NCBI GenBank assembly: GCA_018398765.1
Contig: JAHBMJ010005204.1
Coordinates: forward strand, 7,309-48,857
Length of the DNA stretch: 41,549 bases
DNA from: Chromera velia
Taxonomy: Eukaryota > Sar > Chromeraceae
Reading direction: 5' to 3'
Of this stretch, positions 11,211-22,130 are shown piece after piece; the stretch's first letter is position 1, and each line of letters begins with the position of its first letter. A program made the position numbers and the translations under genes. The notes beneath the pieces were generated by a model, which made no database searches, was not told where the DNA came from, and worked only from the letters and a program-made list of their open reading frames with translations.

Positions 11211-12154
11211 GACAGAGGAGACAGAGACTTTCCTGACCGACCGACCGCGCACTTCGCAGGAATCTCACAGATGCGGGCAGAGCACTGGGGGCACTCGAAG
11301 GAAGATTGCCTGCATGCACCGATGATGGCAGGCAGACACACACCGATGCATCCATCCATCCATCAATCCACCAGACCGACAGACAGACAGAAAGGCAGAG
11401 AGGGAGAGGGTCATTGGCGCCAAAAGAACGAGAAAAAGAATAGCAGCAAAGAGCCAGCTAGGGAGGGAGGGAGGGAGAAAGAGACGTTGACCCAATACTG
11501 CCACCCTCTCCTTCTCACTCAGCCCGTCAGCCAATCTGTGCCAACTCACCCTTCCTGTCGCCCCTCTTTTTTCTTTCGTGTCCTCAAGAGCACGTCATGG
11601 AAGAGGATTGGAAACAAAGAGAGAGGTCACATTTGAAGAATTACTGCCCCCAGTTTTCAGGTGGCTGCGGATTTCTTGACACAGACGACAGCCATGTACA
11701 GCAACCAGACGAAACCGATTCATCTAGCAACCGAGAGACTGACACAAATCTTCCGTGGCAGATGCACAGCGAAAAGTTCGTCTGCATGGAAACGAAACAC
11801 AGGGAGCGAGAAGTTCGTCGACATGGAAATGAAACAGAGAGAGCGAGAAGGCGAGAGACAAACAAGCACAGGAACTGAAGGAGTTATGCGGAGAATGAAA
11901 AACAACTACAGCAGATGACAAACAGAAAACATCCGGTTTATGTCAATTCAACCCCCCTGGCTCCATCCCAGCTGCCATCCAACTACCTCCAGAATGTCAG
12001 ACTGAAAACGAGAAACACATGCAGAGAGAACCATACAAAAGAAGAAATGCAGGTGAGCAACAGGCAGAAAGATGGAGGCAGGAGGATGGACCTCATGCAC
12101 ACTCACAGAGAGGAGAGGAGAGGAGAGGAGAGGAGAGGGCAAAGATGCAAAGGA

Positions 12155-12193
<39 letters not shown>

Positions 12194-14192
12194 AACCGGA
12201 CCCCTCACTAACTCCATCCCTTCATCGATGGCTCACCTTCAGTTCAGGAAACCCCATTGGCACCAGAGCATCCTTCACCAGAGTCGGTCTGCATCGATCC
12301 ACTCATCCATCCATCCATCCATCCATTTGTTCGTCCAAAGAGCTGTCAATCGATCATCAAGAGGCCAAAACAAAACAAGAAGGGAGAGAGACACAGATAG
12401 AGACAGGGAGGTAGGCATGGAGTCAACCCAACAGACAAGACAGACAGACAGCTGGACAAACATGTGAACGGAACCCGATCCGCCTCACATGCTTCCTTCA
12501 GTCTTTCTCTAAAGTGTTCCTTCTACATGATGCTCACAAGCCGCTCTTCCACCCACCTTCACCCACTTGGACAGGAAGGAAAGAAGGTCGCAAAAACAAG
12601 CAGAGAGCCGCACGGAATAGAAAAAGAGGGAAAGGGAAAAGACCGGTAGGCAGGCACAGACACAGACACAGACACAGACGGATAGACAGCCCGACAAAGA
12701 AACGCATACATAAAAAGAAACGAACCATGAAAAGGAGACATTTGCAGGCACACAGAAAATAGATGCGATCAAGTCTGCATGTGCACTTTCTTCAACGACT
12801 CCCTTAGTTTCCTTCTTTTTGTTCCTTCCACATGAATGATGTCAATCAACTGACTGCCATTCCGGAGCTGCGGTGTGTGCGAGGAGAATTGCCCTGAAGT
12901 GCTCCCTGTCTAAGGCCACGGACATCGACCCTCCGGTCTCCTTGGTCATCTTCTTCAAGATGTACAGCTCTGGAGTCATGGACACCACAGACAGACGGAG
13001 GTTCGTCCGCTTGGCCATGGCAATGGAGTCCAAAACGTTCCTGCAGTCAGACGCTCAGAAAGAAAGAAAGAAAGAAAGAACACAACGACGTTGCGTGTCT
13101 GCCCTTCCTTTCCTTTCCGTCTGTGTCTTTGCAAACTCATACAGTGGAGGATTCGTTCCGGCAAGCAGAAATGATCAAGTCACTGAGTGTGCTGATGGTA
13201 GAGCGGGGCAGCACGTTCATGAATGAGTGAGAAGGCTCTCTCGCATTTTGTCGTTCAAGTGCGACCAGCAATCAAAAGAGATCGACTGAGAAGAGAGAGA
13301 GACGGTGGGAGGAACAGAAGACTACTTATTGGAAGAACAAAAGGGGAAAAGGAACGAAAGAAGCCCTCGGTTCTTCCCCCCCCAAAAAAAACAAAAGGGG
13401 AAAAAAAAGCAAGTATATGGAATCGAAGAAGGAGGCTCAAGCAAACACACGCACACGAAAACCTTCCAGCTTCCCACCCCACCCCACCCCGCGGACCCAC
13501 CCAGGGTCTATAGTTGCCAGAGACCCCCACACCACCAGAGCCTCACGAGTTCCGTACGGCGGCAGAGAGGCCGTCAGAGCCTCCACTTTCTGCACACAAA
13601 CAACAGAGAGAGGGAGAGACTGTGTGTGTGTGTTTGTGTGTGTGTGAGAGAGAGAGAGAGACAGCAAAGGAAAAAAAGAATACAAGTGTAAAGGACAAAG
13701 AACAGAGAAGCTGAAGGAAGAAAAAAAGAGTAGCCTTGACACCTTTTGTCATAAACTGTTGCCGTGCAAAAGTATAGAGAGTGAGTAAGTGAGAGAGTGA
13801 GTGAGTGAGTGCATTTTTGATGCAGAACTCTTTGCCAATTGAGCGCAAGTGTCAAGAAACGTCTCTGTGTTTCCTTCCTCCACACATCCCCCCTCCCCCC
13901 TTCCCTCCCCAGATCCGGACCTGGAGTGCATTTTGAAGGGAGGGGTGTCCCTCGTGTTTGTTCTGTTGCAGAAAGTCCTCAAGGGCACGAATCTGCAGAC
14001 CCACCCATGCACCCGTTCATGTTTTTCCCGCTCAAGAAGGATTGTTCGAGGACACTTCATCTTGTCTCAACTTTGCTGGGGGGGTCTCTGACATCAGTAC
14101 AGCACAGACAGAGATGCACGGACAGAAGAAGACTCTGAGGCCGAAATGGAAGAGAACAGCAAGCGGGAATACGTACATCCGTTTACCTTTCG

Positions 14193-14253
<61 letters not shown>

Positions 14254-15777
14254 TGGTGTGGTTTTGTTGGCAGGGTTCGATGCAGGTGTGGAGAGGAGGC
14301 GTTTTCCGAGAAACAGATGAAGAGAGAGAGCCCCGCGATAGAAGACATAGACCGAAAAGCTCGAAGACAGAGAGACTATATGGTCTGTGTTTTTCTTTGT
14401 TTTTCCTTTCAGAAGACAGACAGACGAGCAAAGCTGCAGACAAATGAAAAGGTGTTTGTACAGATTACAGCCGAACAGACCTGTCCTTCTGGGTTTGCCG
14501 AAAGTGGGGTGACGATTTTGGCGACTCTGTCTTGGAGAGCGACGATGCTCAGCTGGCTGATTGGGTTCAGTTGGAAGAACTCCTTGATGAATTCCTGTCA
14601 GTTCAGTTCACAGGGTGCATACAATCCAGGGCAGGCAGGAAGGAAATCAGAAGTTAAATGGTGGAGGGAAAATGTGGAGACCCGATAGGAAACTGAAAGC
14701 GTAAAGGACAAGCCTGCATGGGGGAAAAAAGCGGGGCAGCCGTTCTGCCTACACCAAATTGACCCACCGTGATGCACCCATGTGCGAGCTTCTTGCGAGA
14801 CGGCTTTAGATCTGATTCCCCCATGGCACTCGAATTGTCGACTATCAAGACTAAGTTTCTGCACATACAGACCCAAGGTGAGAAAGAATCCGGAAAGACA
14901 CAACAAATGATCAGAGACAAAAAACAAGGGTGGCTCAAAGCGAAAGCGACGTCCTGATCAGTAAGAGAGGATACAGCAAAAAGCCTATGGAAATTGCGAG
15001 AAGAGAAAGTGTGCGGGGAAGGGAAGGGAAGCAAGATCGACAGGGAGGAAAGAGGTGGAAGAGGAGTATGTACACCAAACAGAAGAAGAAGCGCCTTCAT
15101 TCCCTCCTCCAAACGTCGAAAGTGAGCGGAAAATCTAAGAGCCGTCCGTCCGTTTGTCTGTCTGACTGTCTGCCTGCCTCCCACAGCGTTAACGTCCCCC
15201 CCCTTCCGAAGTAAGAAAACGAAGCACACGCGGAAACACACCGGATCATCATCTTTCGCACATGAGCTTTTGCTTCTCCGACTACGAGTCTCCGTCTCCG
15301 TTTGTTCTCCCGCGCCTCATCTACCAGTTGTCCCTTGTCTTCCCTCACCAACTCCCACGGTCGTTCCAAATCCTGCATTGCATAGTTGAGAGAAGTGTGC
15401 ATGAGAATACGGAAAAATGGGTCAGGGAAGGAAAAGGGAAATGAAGGGAAGGGGGGAAGCGCGAGCAAGAATCGTATCTGATAATACGCGGTAGATAAAG
15501 CAGCACTCATACCAACAAGGGGGCAAGGAACGCAAAAAAGGAACACGGAGCAGGGAAACGGGAGAATGCGGTCAACAGGATCAGGAAAACATTTAGGAGG
15601 AATCCATTGGATGGGAAGTATAATGTAGACGGATATATGCGGAGAGACGAATCTCCTCACCTGTTCCCAGTTATACCCCCCTCTCTCCGCTTCTTCCTCA
15701 TCCCTTCTTTCCTCCTCCCTGAAAGCGTCTTCGACGAAAGCGCGGCCCTCCGGGTCCCCCCCACCCTCCTTGTCCAT
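8845..15777 (-). CDS. GTF2H2: TFIIH core subunit p44 (GTF2H2/SSL1), about 14 exons
   Basis: Minus-strand exons: 15661-15777, 15242-15372, 14768-14858, 14481-14594, 13921-13992, 13501-13589, 12855-13040, 12237-12288, about 11645-11723, 11246-11309, 10799-10879, 10406-10472, 9968-10007, 8845-9109; about 480 residues. p44 is the non-catalytic subunit of TFIIH that stimulates the XPD helicase in transcription initiation and nucleotide-excision repair. Seen in order: PWELVRED near the N terminus; the start of the vWA domain (RNLVLIVDNSSAM, about 84), then SDLKPSR, FFQLNPISQLSIV, HPSLQNALQ, KETGGSMSVALDREHF and MGFPEL; zinc ligands CPQC..C and C/HC; YHHLFPP; and a C-terminal C4 RING-like domain (YECGGC, CPRC, CDDFIH, CTGC). 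Phases agree at every junction except after exon 9, where the frame is off by one next to a run of five G. The last exon adds a Gly-rich tail of about 65 residues not typical of the family. Start 15777 was chosen; an in-frame ATG at 15813 is possible. Confidence 0.93.
9259..9319. repeat. (GTCC)n(GTCT)n microsatellite
   Basis: About seven GTCC units followed by about eight GTCT/ATCT units, in the last intron of the p44 gene (GGAC/AGAC on the sense strand). Confidence 0.9.
9574..9916. repeat. compound microsatellite (CT)n(GT)n(CA)n(TA)n
   Basis: CT blocks, a GT block at about 9624-9638, mixed TCTG, then a long CA block (9690-9784) and alternating TA/CATA (9784-9916). All of it lies in the last p44 intron. 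The alternating purine-pyrimidine CA/TA part of over 200 bp could adopt Z-DNA or cruciform structures. Confidence 0.95.
11168..11218. repeat. (GA)n tract in a p44 intron
   Basis: A near-perfect GA tract on the plus strand, that is CT on the sense strand of p44, lying 30-80 bases downstream of the donor of exon 10 (exon end 11246). Confidence 0.9.
12109..12189. repeat. (GAGGA)n and (GA)n tract in a p44 intron
   Basis: Seven or so GAGGA units at 12110-12138 and a GA tract at 12160-12189, close downstream (sense) of p44 exon 8, which ends at 12237. Sense strand is CT-rich. Confidence 0.85.
13620..13660. repeat. (TG)n(AG)n tract in a p44 intron
   Basis: A TG block followed by an AG block, just upstream (sense) of p44 exon 6 (starts 13589). 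On the sense strand this is (CT)n(CA)n. Confidence 0.85.
14197..14252. repeat. (CT)n(GT)n tract in a p44 intron
   Basis: A CT block to 14224 and then a GT block to 14252. Unlike most tracts in p44 introns, the pyrimidine block here is on the antisense strand. Confidence 0.9.
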
Positions 15778-16367
15778 ATTGAATTCAATTCTTTCTGTTT
15801 TTGCCCAAAACACGCCGTCTCCTTGGTGCAGCAGATGAGGACTCCATATTCCGCAGGGCGTTGTGAGACCAAGCTCTTCAGGAATTCACAGCTAGTGGAT
15901 TCTGCCTGTGCACGTGCATTCAAGTCAGTCAGGGCTCACAATGTAGTCTCGAGTGAAGATCAGTGAAGCACACTCAGAAGCAGAATTTTGACTGTCCCTC
16001 AGCAATTTTTGTTGCAGAAGGCGGGGCAGGCACTGCGGCGGCGCCCATGCATGCACTCATCGCGAAAGTGGCGGCGCGACCCAGGTGCCCGCAGTGGAAG
16101 GGCCCCGCGATGCTCTGCGACGAAGCAGACTGACTGCATGAGCTCCCTTGAAACTGAATGAATGCATGTCTTCTGAGTCGAAGGGCGCTCCTCGATCACA
16201 TTCGTATCAGCATAATCGATCGAAAGACGTCTGCCGGCGTGGCAACTGTCTTCCAAAGCACTATCCAGCCTTGCATGGTTTGACGGGTGCGTCTTGTGCA
16301 TTGTCCCTTGCACGTGAGACGTCAATCAAGACCCATCCGGCCAGTGAGATCGATGCGCATCTGCACA
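15778..16367. promoter_or_regulatory. 590-bp head-to-head upstream region of p44 and the START gene
   Basis: The p44 start codon (15777, minus) and the START-protein start codon (16368, plus) face away from each other over 590 bp, with a GC-rich part at about 16020-16110. Both promoters must lie here, so it is a candidate bidirectional promoter. I see no clear TATA box. This is an inference from gene order, not from motif evidence. Confidence 0.5.
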
Positions 16368-19300
16368 ATGGCGGTTGAGGGTCCCGTCAGCTCCCCTGCG
16401 AGGGAAACCGATGTTCCGGTGTCCGACTTCGAGGCCCTCCGCGAGGAGGCGGTGGCCCTCCACGGTGAGCACTCCACCCCTGAGGCCTTCCGTGTGATTT
16501 GCCGCATGGTCGAGCTGTACGGGAAGGAGCGTGTGCTCTCAAACGAGGACCTCGAGGACATCGTGCAGAGGTTCGAGGCCTTCAGGACAGTCGTGATGAC
16601 AATCGAGGGGGGGCAGCAAGACGGGTGGATCACGCACATAGACAAGGGAGAAGAAATGAGGATCTCCTACCGCCACCAGGAGGGAAGCCCGATGTACACC
16701 TTCAGACTTGAAGGTCAGAACATCCTTCCTTCCGGCCTCCACTTCACTTCAGTCCATGCGACTAGCTGCAGCTGTCCATGAGTGCCCCCCGTCAGCAACC
16801 GGCAAGACACAGAGCTCGGACCTCCATCATGCAGGTGTAGGACGACTTTCATCGATGTGTGGAAGAGCGCTTTCAAGTTTTGTGTATCCCTTTTCTTGTC
16901 TGTCTCCGCCCCCCGGAGCTCGGCAAGCCACAGTCCCCCCCAGAGGAATGAATCATTGATCTCCCCTTCATTCCATGACAATCAACAAATGATTCATCCT
17001 CTCTGCGTATGCTGCAAGGAAGCAGGATTGATTGATGCTCCCCTGGTGGACATGCTCAGCGTGTTCAACGAGATCGACCTCTTCCCTCTCTGGATCCCCT
17101 ACTTCACCCTGCCCTTCAGGTGTGTCAGCAGGAACCAACGAACATCTTTTTCTGTTCCTCCCTCGTACAGACAAAGGAAGAACAAAAAGAATCTTTCCAT
17201 ATAGGTCTCTTCATTTCTCCCTTTCATCGGCCTGACCTCTCTGCGTCGTTTAACCTCCTCTCTCTTTCAGCTTCCGTTTCCTTCTCTTGTCGCCTTTCTG
17301 TGGGTCTCTGCATGGGTTCACTCGCCGCCTTCTGCACTGCTGCTTCTCCTTCCATTTGTGTCAAGGAGACCAAAGCCTCCGAACCCCCCTCCCATACAGA
17401 CAGGCAGAGAGATCCCGACAAACAATCTGTTTCTTTCTCTTCCAGAAACTCCACCCGTCTTCCTGTCTGCCGTGTCACACACTATTGGTACACCCGTACT
17501 TGCCTGATGACCCTTGTACGTTACCATTTAATTTCACTGACGACGCTCCCCCCCCCCCCCNNNNNNNNNNNNNNNNNNNNNNNNNNNNNNNNNNNNNNNN
17601 NNNNNNNNNNNNNNNNNNNNNNNNNNNNNNNNNNNNNNNNNNNNNNNNNNNNNNNNNNNNNNNNNNNNNNNNNNNNNNNNNNNNNNNNNNNNNNNNNNNN
17701 NNNNNNNNNNNNNNNNNNNNNNNNNNNNNNNNNNNNNNNNNNNNNNNNNNNNNNNNNNNNNNNNNNNNNNNNNNNNNNNNNNNNNNNNNNNNNNNNNNNN
17801 NNNNNNNNNNNNNNNNNNNNNNNNNNNCCCCCCCCTTGCAGAGCCGGTCTCCGTGAGTCCAAGACTTGTGCCCAACTGGGGCTGATCGAGCAGGTCGCAC
17901 ACTTCCACCTCGACGCTCCGTGGCCCATAGCCAACAGGTGAGTGAGGTAGGAGGCAGGAATCAAGGAGGGAGGGACTTGAGAGCGAAAGCATGTTTGCTT
18001 GTGTGTGGGGGGGGGGGAGAGAAAAGAGAGAGAGAGAGGCACACAGACACGAAGAGAAAGACAGAGAACCCGCGCGCGTATCCGGTCAGTCTCTTCGGAC
18101 GGAGGGTTGTACTCTTCTCCAGAAGCGATGACTATTTGCATGTCTTCGTGTTTCGTCTTCTTTCTTTTGTCATGACGATCGACGCAACGGGTCTTCTTCT
18201 CTTCTGTCCGCAGAGACGTGGTTTTGCATATTATCGCCTGTGATGAGTTAGGCGACAAGAAGCGGATCCTGGTGAAGATGCGAAGTCGGAGGAGCGATGG
18301 GGGGGAAGAGGCGGGCCCCCTTTCTGCCTCAGTGAGACAAAAGGGGAAAGAGGGGAAGGAGACGAAGGATAGAGAAGGGCAAACACCTGAAGAGGAAGGG
18401 TGGGCGTGTGGCCCCTTTTCAGACGCTCAGGAGGAGGGAGAGGAGGGTGATGGAGAAGTGCCGTCTCCGTCCACGTGTGCGCCCTCTGGCCCGTCCCGTC
18501 CGAATCTTCCTCTTGAGGAGACTGTCCTCCCTCCTCCCGACGGGGAGGCTTCTTCCCCCTCTTCTTCCTCTTCCCCTTCTTCCTCTTCCTTCAAGTCTTC
18601 TACTTCCCAGACACCATCCGATCTCTCCACACAGAGGGACTTCTGGGAGAAGACGGCAGAAGAGGTACACAAGGTCTGTCGGTCTGGTTGGCTGCCACAC
18701 GATTGAATGCACTCATGGATAGACATACAGACCGACCGACCGACAGGCAGACAGACAGACCGATAAGTACACAGACAGAGGGGGATTCAGCGAGGGAGAG
18801 GAATAGGAGGGGGGCGGTTTCTTTGAAAGGTGTGCAAGGAGAGAGAAACCTAGAGGGAGAAGAGGCAGTGTTCTTCACTGAGGAAGAAAACGACCTCATG
18901 CACGACTCAGCCAGCAACTTGCTTTTTGAAAGAGCAGTGACTTTCTTGTCTCACCCATCAACTAGAGTATCGTTGCCTTACCTGCATGAGCTTTCTGCCA
19001 ACTGAAGAGGAGAAGGGCTGATCAGAGGAAGAATCATGATGTGGGTGAACGGACGATTGGACGGATGGACGGATGGATGGATGAACGAATGCAGAGCATC
19101 CCGGAACCCGAGTCTGGTGCTGTGCGGATGGATGTGGACGGGGGAATCGCCATCTATCCCCGTAGCGCCACTCGGTCTTTTGTGCAAATGGCGTGGACGG
19201 TCAGTGCGTGCGTCAGTCAGCGTCGGTGTGGGGACAGAGGAAGGGGAAGCGGCACGTACGAAGGGGGGGGAGCTTTTAGTTTTTTCGCCCCCCGCGTGCC

Positions 19301-19487
19301 TCTCGTTTCTGTTCTGTATGATGTCCTTTCAAGCGCGCGTGCACAATAAAATCTGGGCAGACTCTGTACATCAAACAACCTGAGTGAGTCAGTTAGTGAG
19401 TGAGTTTCGAATGAGTGAGTGCAGGTGGATCCAAAGTTGAGCCTTCCTTCCTGGCTTCTCAATTTTGCAACGAAGTAAGCTCTTTCT

Positions 19488-19518
<31 letters not shown>

Positions 19519-20171
19519 TTTCTTTATTTGTACCTCTGTGTGTGTGTGTCTCTTCTCCCTGGGATCGATTGGGTGGGTGGATGCAGAAAGAAAGACGAGT
19601 AGCCGCGGATACATCGCAGGGCGAAGCGAAACAGTTCAGGGAAAGCAAGGGGCGGTCCCGCAAGTCGCGTAAATCTTATCTTCGACAAAAAAAAGCGATG
19701 AATTAACGAAAAATGCTTTCTTCTTCTTGAGAACACCTCGTCAAAGCGGCTTTTTGGAATTGTGCATTCGTTCGCCTCCCGCACAGTTGGACATGATGAG
19801 TGCACGTGTGTGGGGGGGTGCGACCTTGTGCGTATGAATAAGTGAGACAAGCAACAGTGGTGTTTGTCTGCCGCCTTTTTCTGCGAGCCCCTGCTCTCGT
19901 CGCCTCCAGCACACAAGCATCGCCTGCCTCTTTTAATCCCCTTGCAACTTGCAGGCAGATCATGGCTCTGGCGATGTCCCAATTGAACAAAGTCTGCAAA
20001 GAGGCTGGAAAGGAAGAGTCGAAACACGCTGAGAGGAGGAGAATGAACCCGGAGCTGTACAGCTTTGTGGAAGAGAAAATTCGTCAGCACGGTCTGCTCG
20101 TGGAGGAGGGAGGGACAGCAGACGCTGCCGGAGAGGTCGGAGAGACGGGAGAGGAAATTAGAGGAGGGTGA
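16368..20171 (+). CDS. START-like lipid-transfer domain protein, about 7 exons
   Basis: Exons 16368-16713, 17026-17119, 17842-17937, 18214 to about 18673, 19095-19199, 19425-19474 and 19955-20171 join with consistent phases into about 455 residues. Seen: an N-terminal helical part, then WITHIDKGEEMRISYRHQEG, IDAPLVDMLSVFNEIDLFPL and WIPYF, VAHFHLDAPWP..NRDVVLHIIACDEL, PEPESGAVRMDVDGGIAIYP, and DPKLSLPSWLLNFATK, which follow the strand order and closing helix (Asp-Pro-Lys...Pro-x-Trp-Leu) of StAR-related lipid-transfer domains. Known members bind a lipid or sterol in a helix-grip cavity. Exon 4 carries an acidic, Ser/Pro-rich insertion of about 130 residues inside the domain, probably a disordered loop. 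The exon 2-3 intron contains the N gap. A 42-nt in-phase cassette exon at 16837-16878 and an extra exon at 18775-18990 are possible but weak. The start has a good context (acaATGg). The gene is head-to-head with p44. Confidence 0.75.
17561..17827. other. assembly gap (267 N) flanked by poly-C
   Basis: The gap begins after 13 C (17548-17560) and ends with 8 C (17828-17835), inside an intron of the START gene. The unsequenced part is probably a long C/G homopolymer or GC-rich repeat that blocked the assembly. Its length is not reliable. Confidence 0.95.
18775..19005 (+). other. open, possibly coding segment inside a START-gene intron
   Basis: The frame from 18775 (after acacag) is open to the TGA at 19003-19005 and in phase with the preceding START exon. 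It is rich in Glu and Arg and contains EEAVFFTEEENDLMHDSASN. The acceptor lacks a pyrimidine tract and the domain reads well without it, so it may be an alternative exon or chance. Confidence 0.2.
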
Positions 20172-21272
20172 CTGATGGATGTTTCAATTCATTCCCTCTC
20201 GTATGCACGCATACATGCGTATGTGTGTGCGTGTGTCTTTGTAACAACAGGAATAGAGCAACGACGAAAGTAGCTTCGCAAAGAGCGGAAAGGAAGAGCG
20301 ATGGAGAGGTAGAGAGGACCGGACGTGTATGATTGCATGGACTGACATGCACAACTCGCGTCATGTATGTATGCGCCTCTCTCTGCATTTGACCAGTAAG
20401 TCTGTCTGACAGTTCCCTTCCTCCCTTCGTCCCTCCTTTGATTGATAGTTCTTTCGTTGATTCGTTGATTGACTTTTTGCTGTCTTCCTCTTGAGGAGGG
20501 CAGGCCTCGATCGATCGCCTTGCAAGTCAAATCACACAGACATACTACCTCACTCATGTATCAGTTGTTCTGATAGACGTCTGTTTCTGTTTCATTCTTC
20601 CTCTCTATCTTTCTTCGTTTCTGTCCTTACTTTTCTCTGAAGGCTTGCATGTCTGTGTCACTTAATTCATTCATTTCGGTTCTGGCGTTGGAGTGACAGA
20701 TAACCAAGCCGCCAGCCTTTTTGCCTCCTTGCGAGCGCCTCTGATTTGGCGCACGCACACGACAGAAGAGAAAGAATCTTGATGTCGAAAAAAAATTGGG
20801 GGGGCTGGAATTTTCAAAGCAGAAGGGCTGATTGAGCCGAGAGCTTCGAAGACAGAAAAGAAAATCTGAATTCGTCCTGAAGTCAAAAGTCAAATTTCGG
20901 TGCATACGTGTGTGCCTTTACGTGTCAGTAAGTGTGCGTGGGTAAACTTTTTGGAGTTTGGAAGCTCGATCGGCAGGAAGTTCTCCTGTCAGCGTACGTG
21001 CAGTGCGGAGAAGAAAAGCAATTTGAAAAAGAAACTTTAACGCTTTTTTGTTTCATCAATTCTGGTGGTGCGTCGCTGTCCAGCCCACATCATTTTTCTT
21101 TAATTCATGCATGCGATCCGTTTTTCTTCGCCTTGAGCGACGATGTTCTTCTACTTTTAAAATTTCGTGACCAGCCTCCATGTAGCCATGCAGCGTGTGC
21201 ATTTTTCTTCTTCTCACTTGAGAAAGAACAGCAGGGGACAGGAGGGCCTTACTGCTGGAAATTCACTTGTGA
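20172..21272. other. intergenic, no recognised gene
   Basis: Moderately AT-rich sequence downstream of the START gene. It has short open frames (for example 20932-21276) without recognisable similarity, and no strong repeats. Confidence 0.5.
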
Positions 21273-21680
21273 ATGAATCCATTACTTGCTTGCTCCATCA
21301 CGAAGTACGTACGTCACAGAGAGTCCGTCATACCCGTGTGTACTGCACGAGACGATACTGCATGTGAATTAAGTGGCATTAAGTGGCGGGAATTGTTCAA
21401 CGGCACGCTTGAATTCCCGAACATTCCGTTTAATATGCATACAGCGGCCCAGATGGCGGTCCGCGCCAATGAAGAGTTCGCAGCGTTTTCTTTCCTTCGC
21501 TGCCAAAAGGTGTTGGACGATATTCAGAACGTAAATCAAAAGTCAAAATTGCAGAAACGTGGGACTTTTGCCGGGACCCCTAACAGGACCTGTACTTTGG
21601 AAGAATCCCAGAAAGATGCAAGCAACGCCATGCAAGCGTACTGCAAAACAACTTTACGCCATGCACCGGCAGCAACCTAA
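21273..21680 (+). CDS. unrecognised ORF of up to 135 residues
   Basis: Open frame from the ATG at 21273 to the TAA at 21678-21680. The part after about residue 40 has protein-like composition (for example FNMHTAAQMAVRANEEFAAF) with several Cys. I do not recognise a family. It lies in an AT-rich stretch some 230 bp before a hAT-type element and could be a relic of another mobile element or the end of a small gene. No splice sites are obvious. Confidence 0.3.
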   Translation: MNPLLACSITKYVRHRESVIPVCTARDDTACELSGIKWRELFNGTLEFPNIPFNMHTAAQMAVRANEEFAAFSFLRCQKVLDDIQNVNQKSKLQKRGTFAGTPNRTCTLEESQKDASNAMQAYCKTTLRHAPAAT

Positions 21681-22130
21681 GGCAGAAAGAAATTGCTGTA
21701 CAAGCGGCTAAATAATTAGCCCGAAAAAATCTAGAAGAAAGTTCATAAACATACATATGATCGATTTAATAATAACATTGTATCGTTATTTTTTTTTTTT
21801 CAAACTCAACGTTACAGAAGTTCAAACTGGAGAAGACTGCCAGGTGGTGATGGTGATAGTATCATAATTAATGATTTAATTGGAGCCTTAACTGGCCCTT
21901 TAATACATAAAGCTAGGCGACGCACAGTGGTAAAAAAAAAAAAAAAAATCTGAAAACGCCTATTCTTTTTTTTTTTAAATTTAAAATTTTATTGTATATA
22001 TAAAAAAAAATAAAGGTTAAATGACTAGCTTCAACTAGAGTTTGAATCATATCTAGGATCCCAGTTTCACTTTTAGCTTGGTAGACGCTTAAAAGGATTG
22101 ACAAAAACTAGCTTCGACTAGAGCTTCAAA

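Noticed and set aside
11940-12010. Alternative p44 exon 9 reading SDILEVVGW after tttcag
   Set aside because: It lacks the expected Cys pair and its donor phase does not fit exon 10.
16837-16878. A separate exon reading DDFHRCVEERFQ between START exons 1 and 2
   Set aside because: That frame does not fit the phases. The in-phase reading of the same 42 nt is less protein-like, and the domain is continuous without it.
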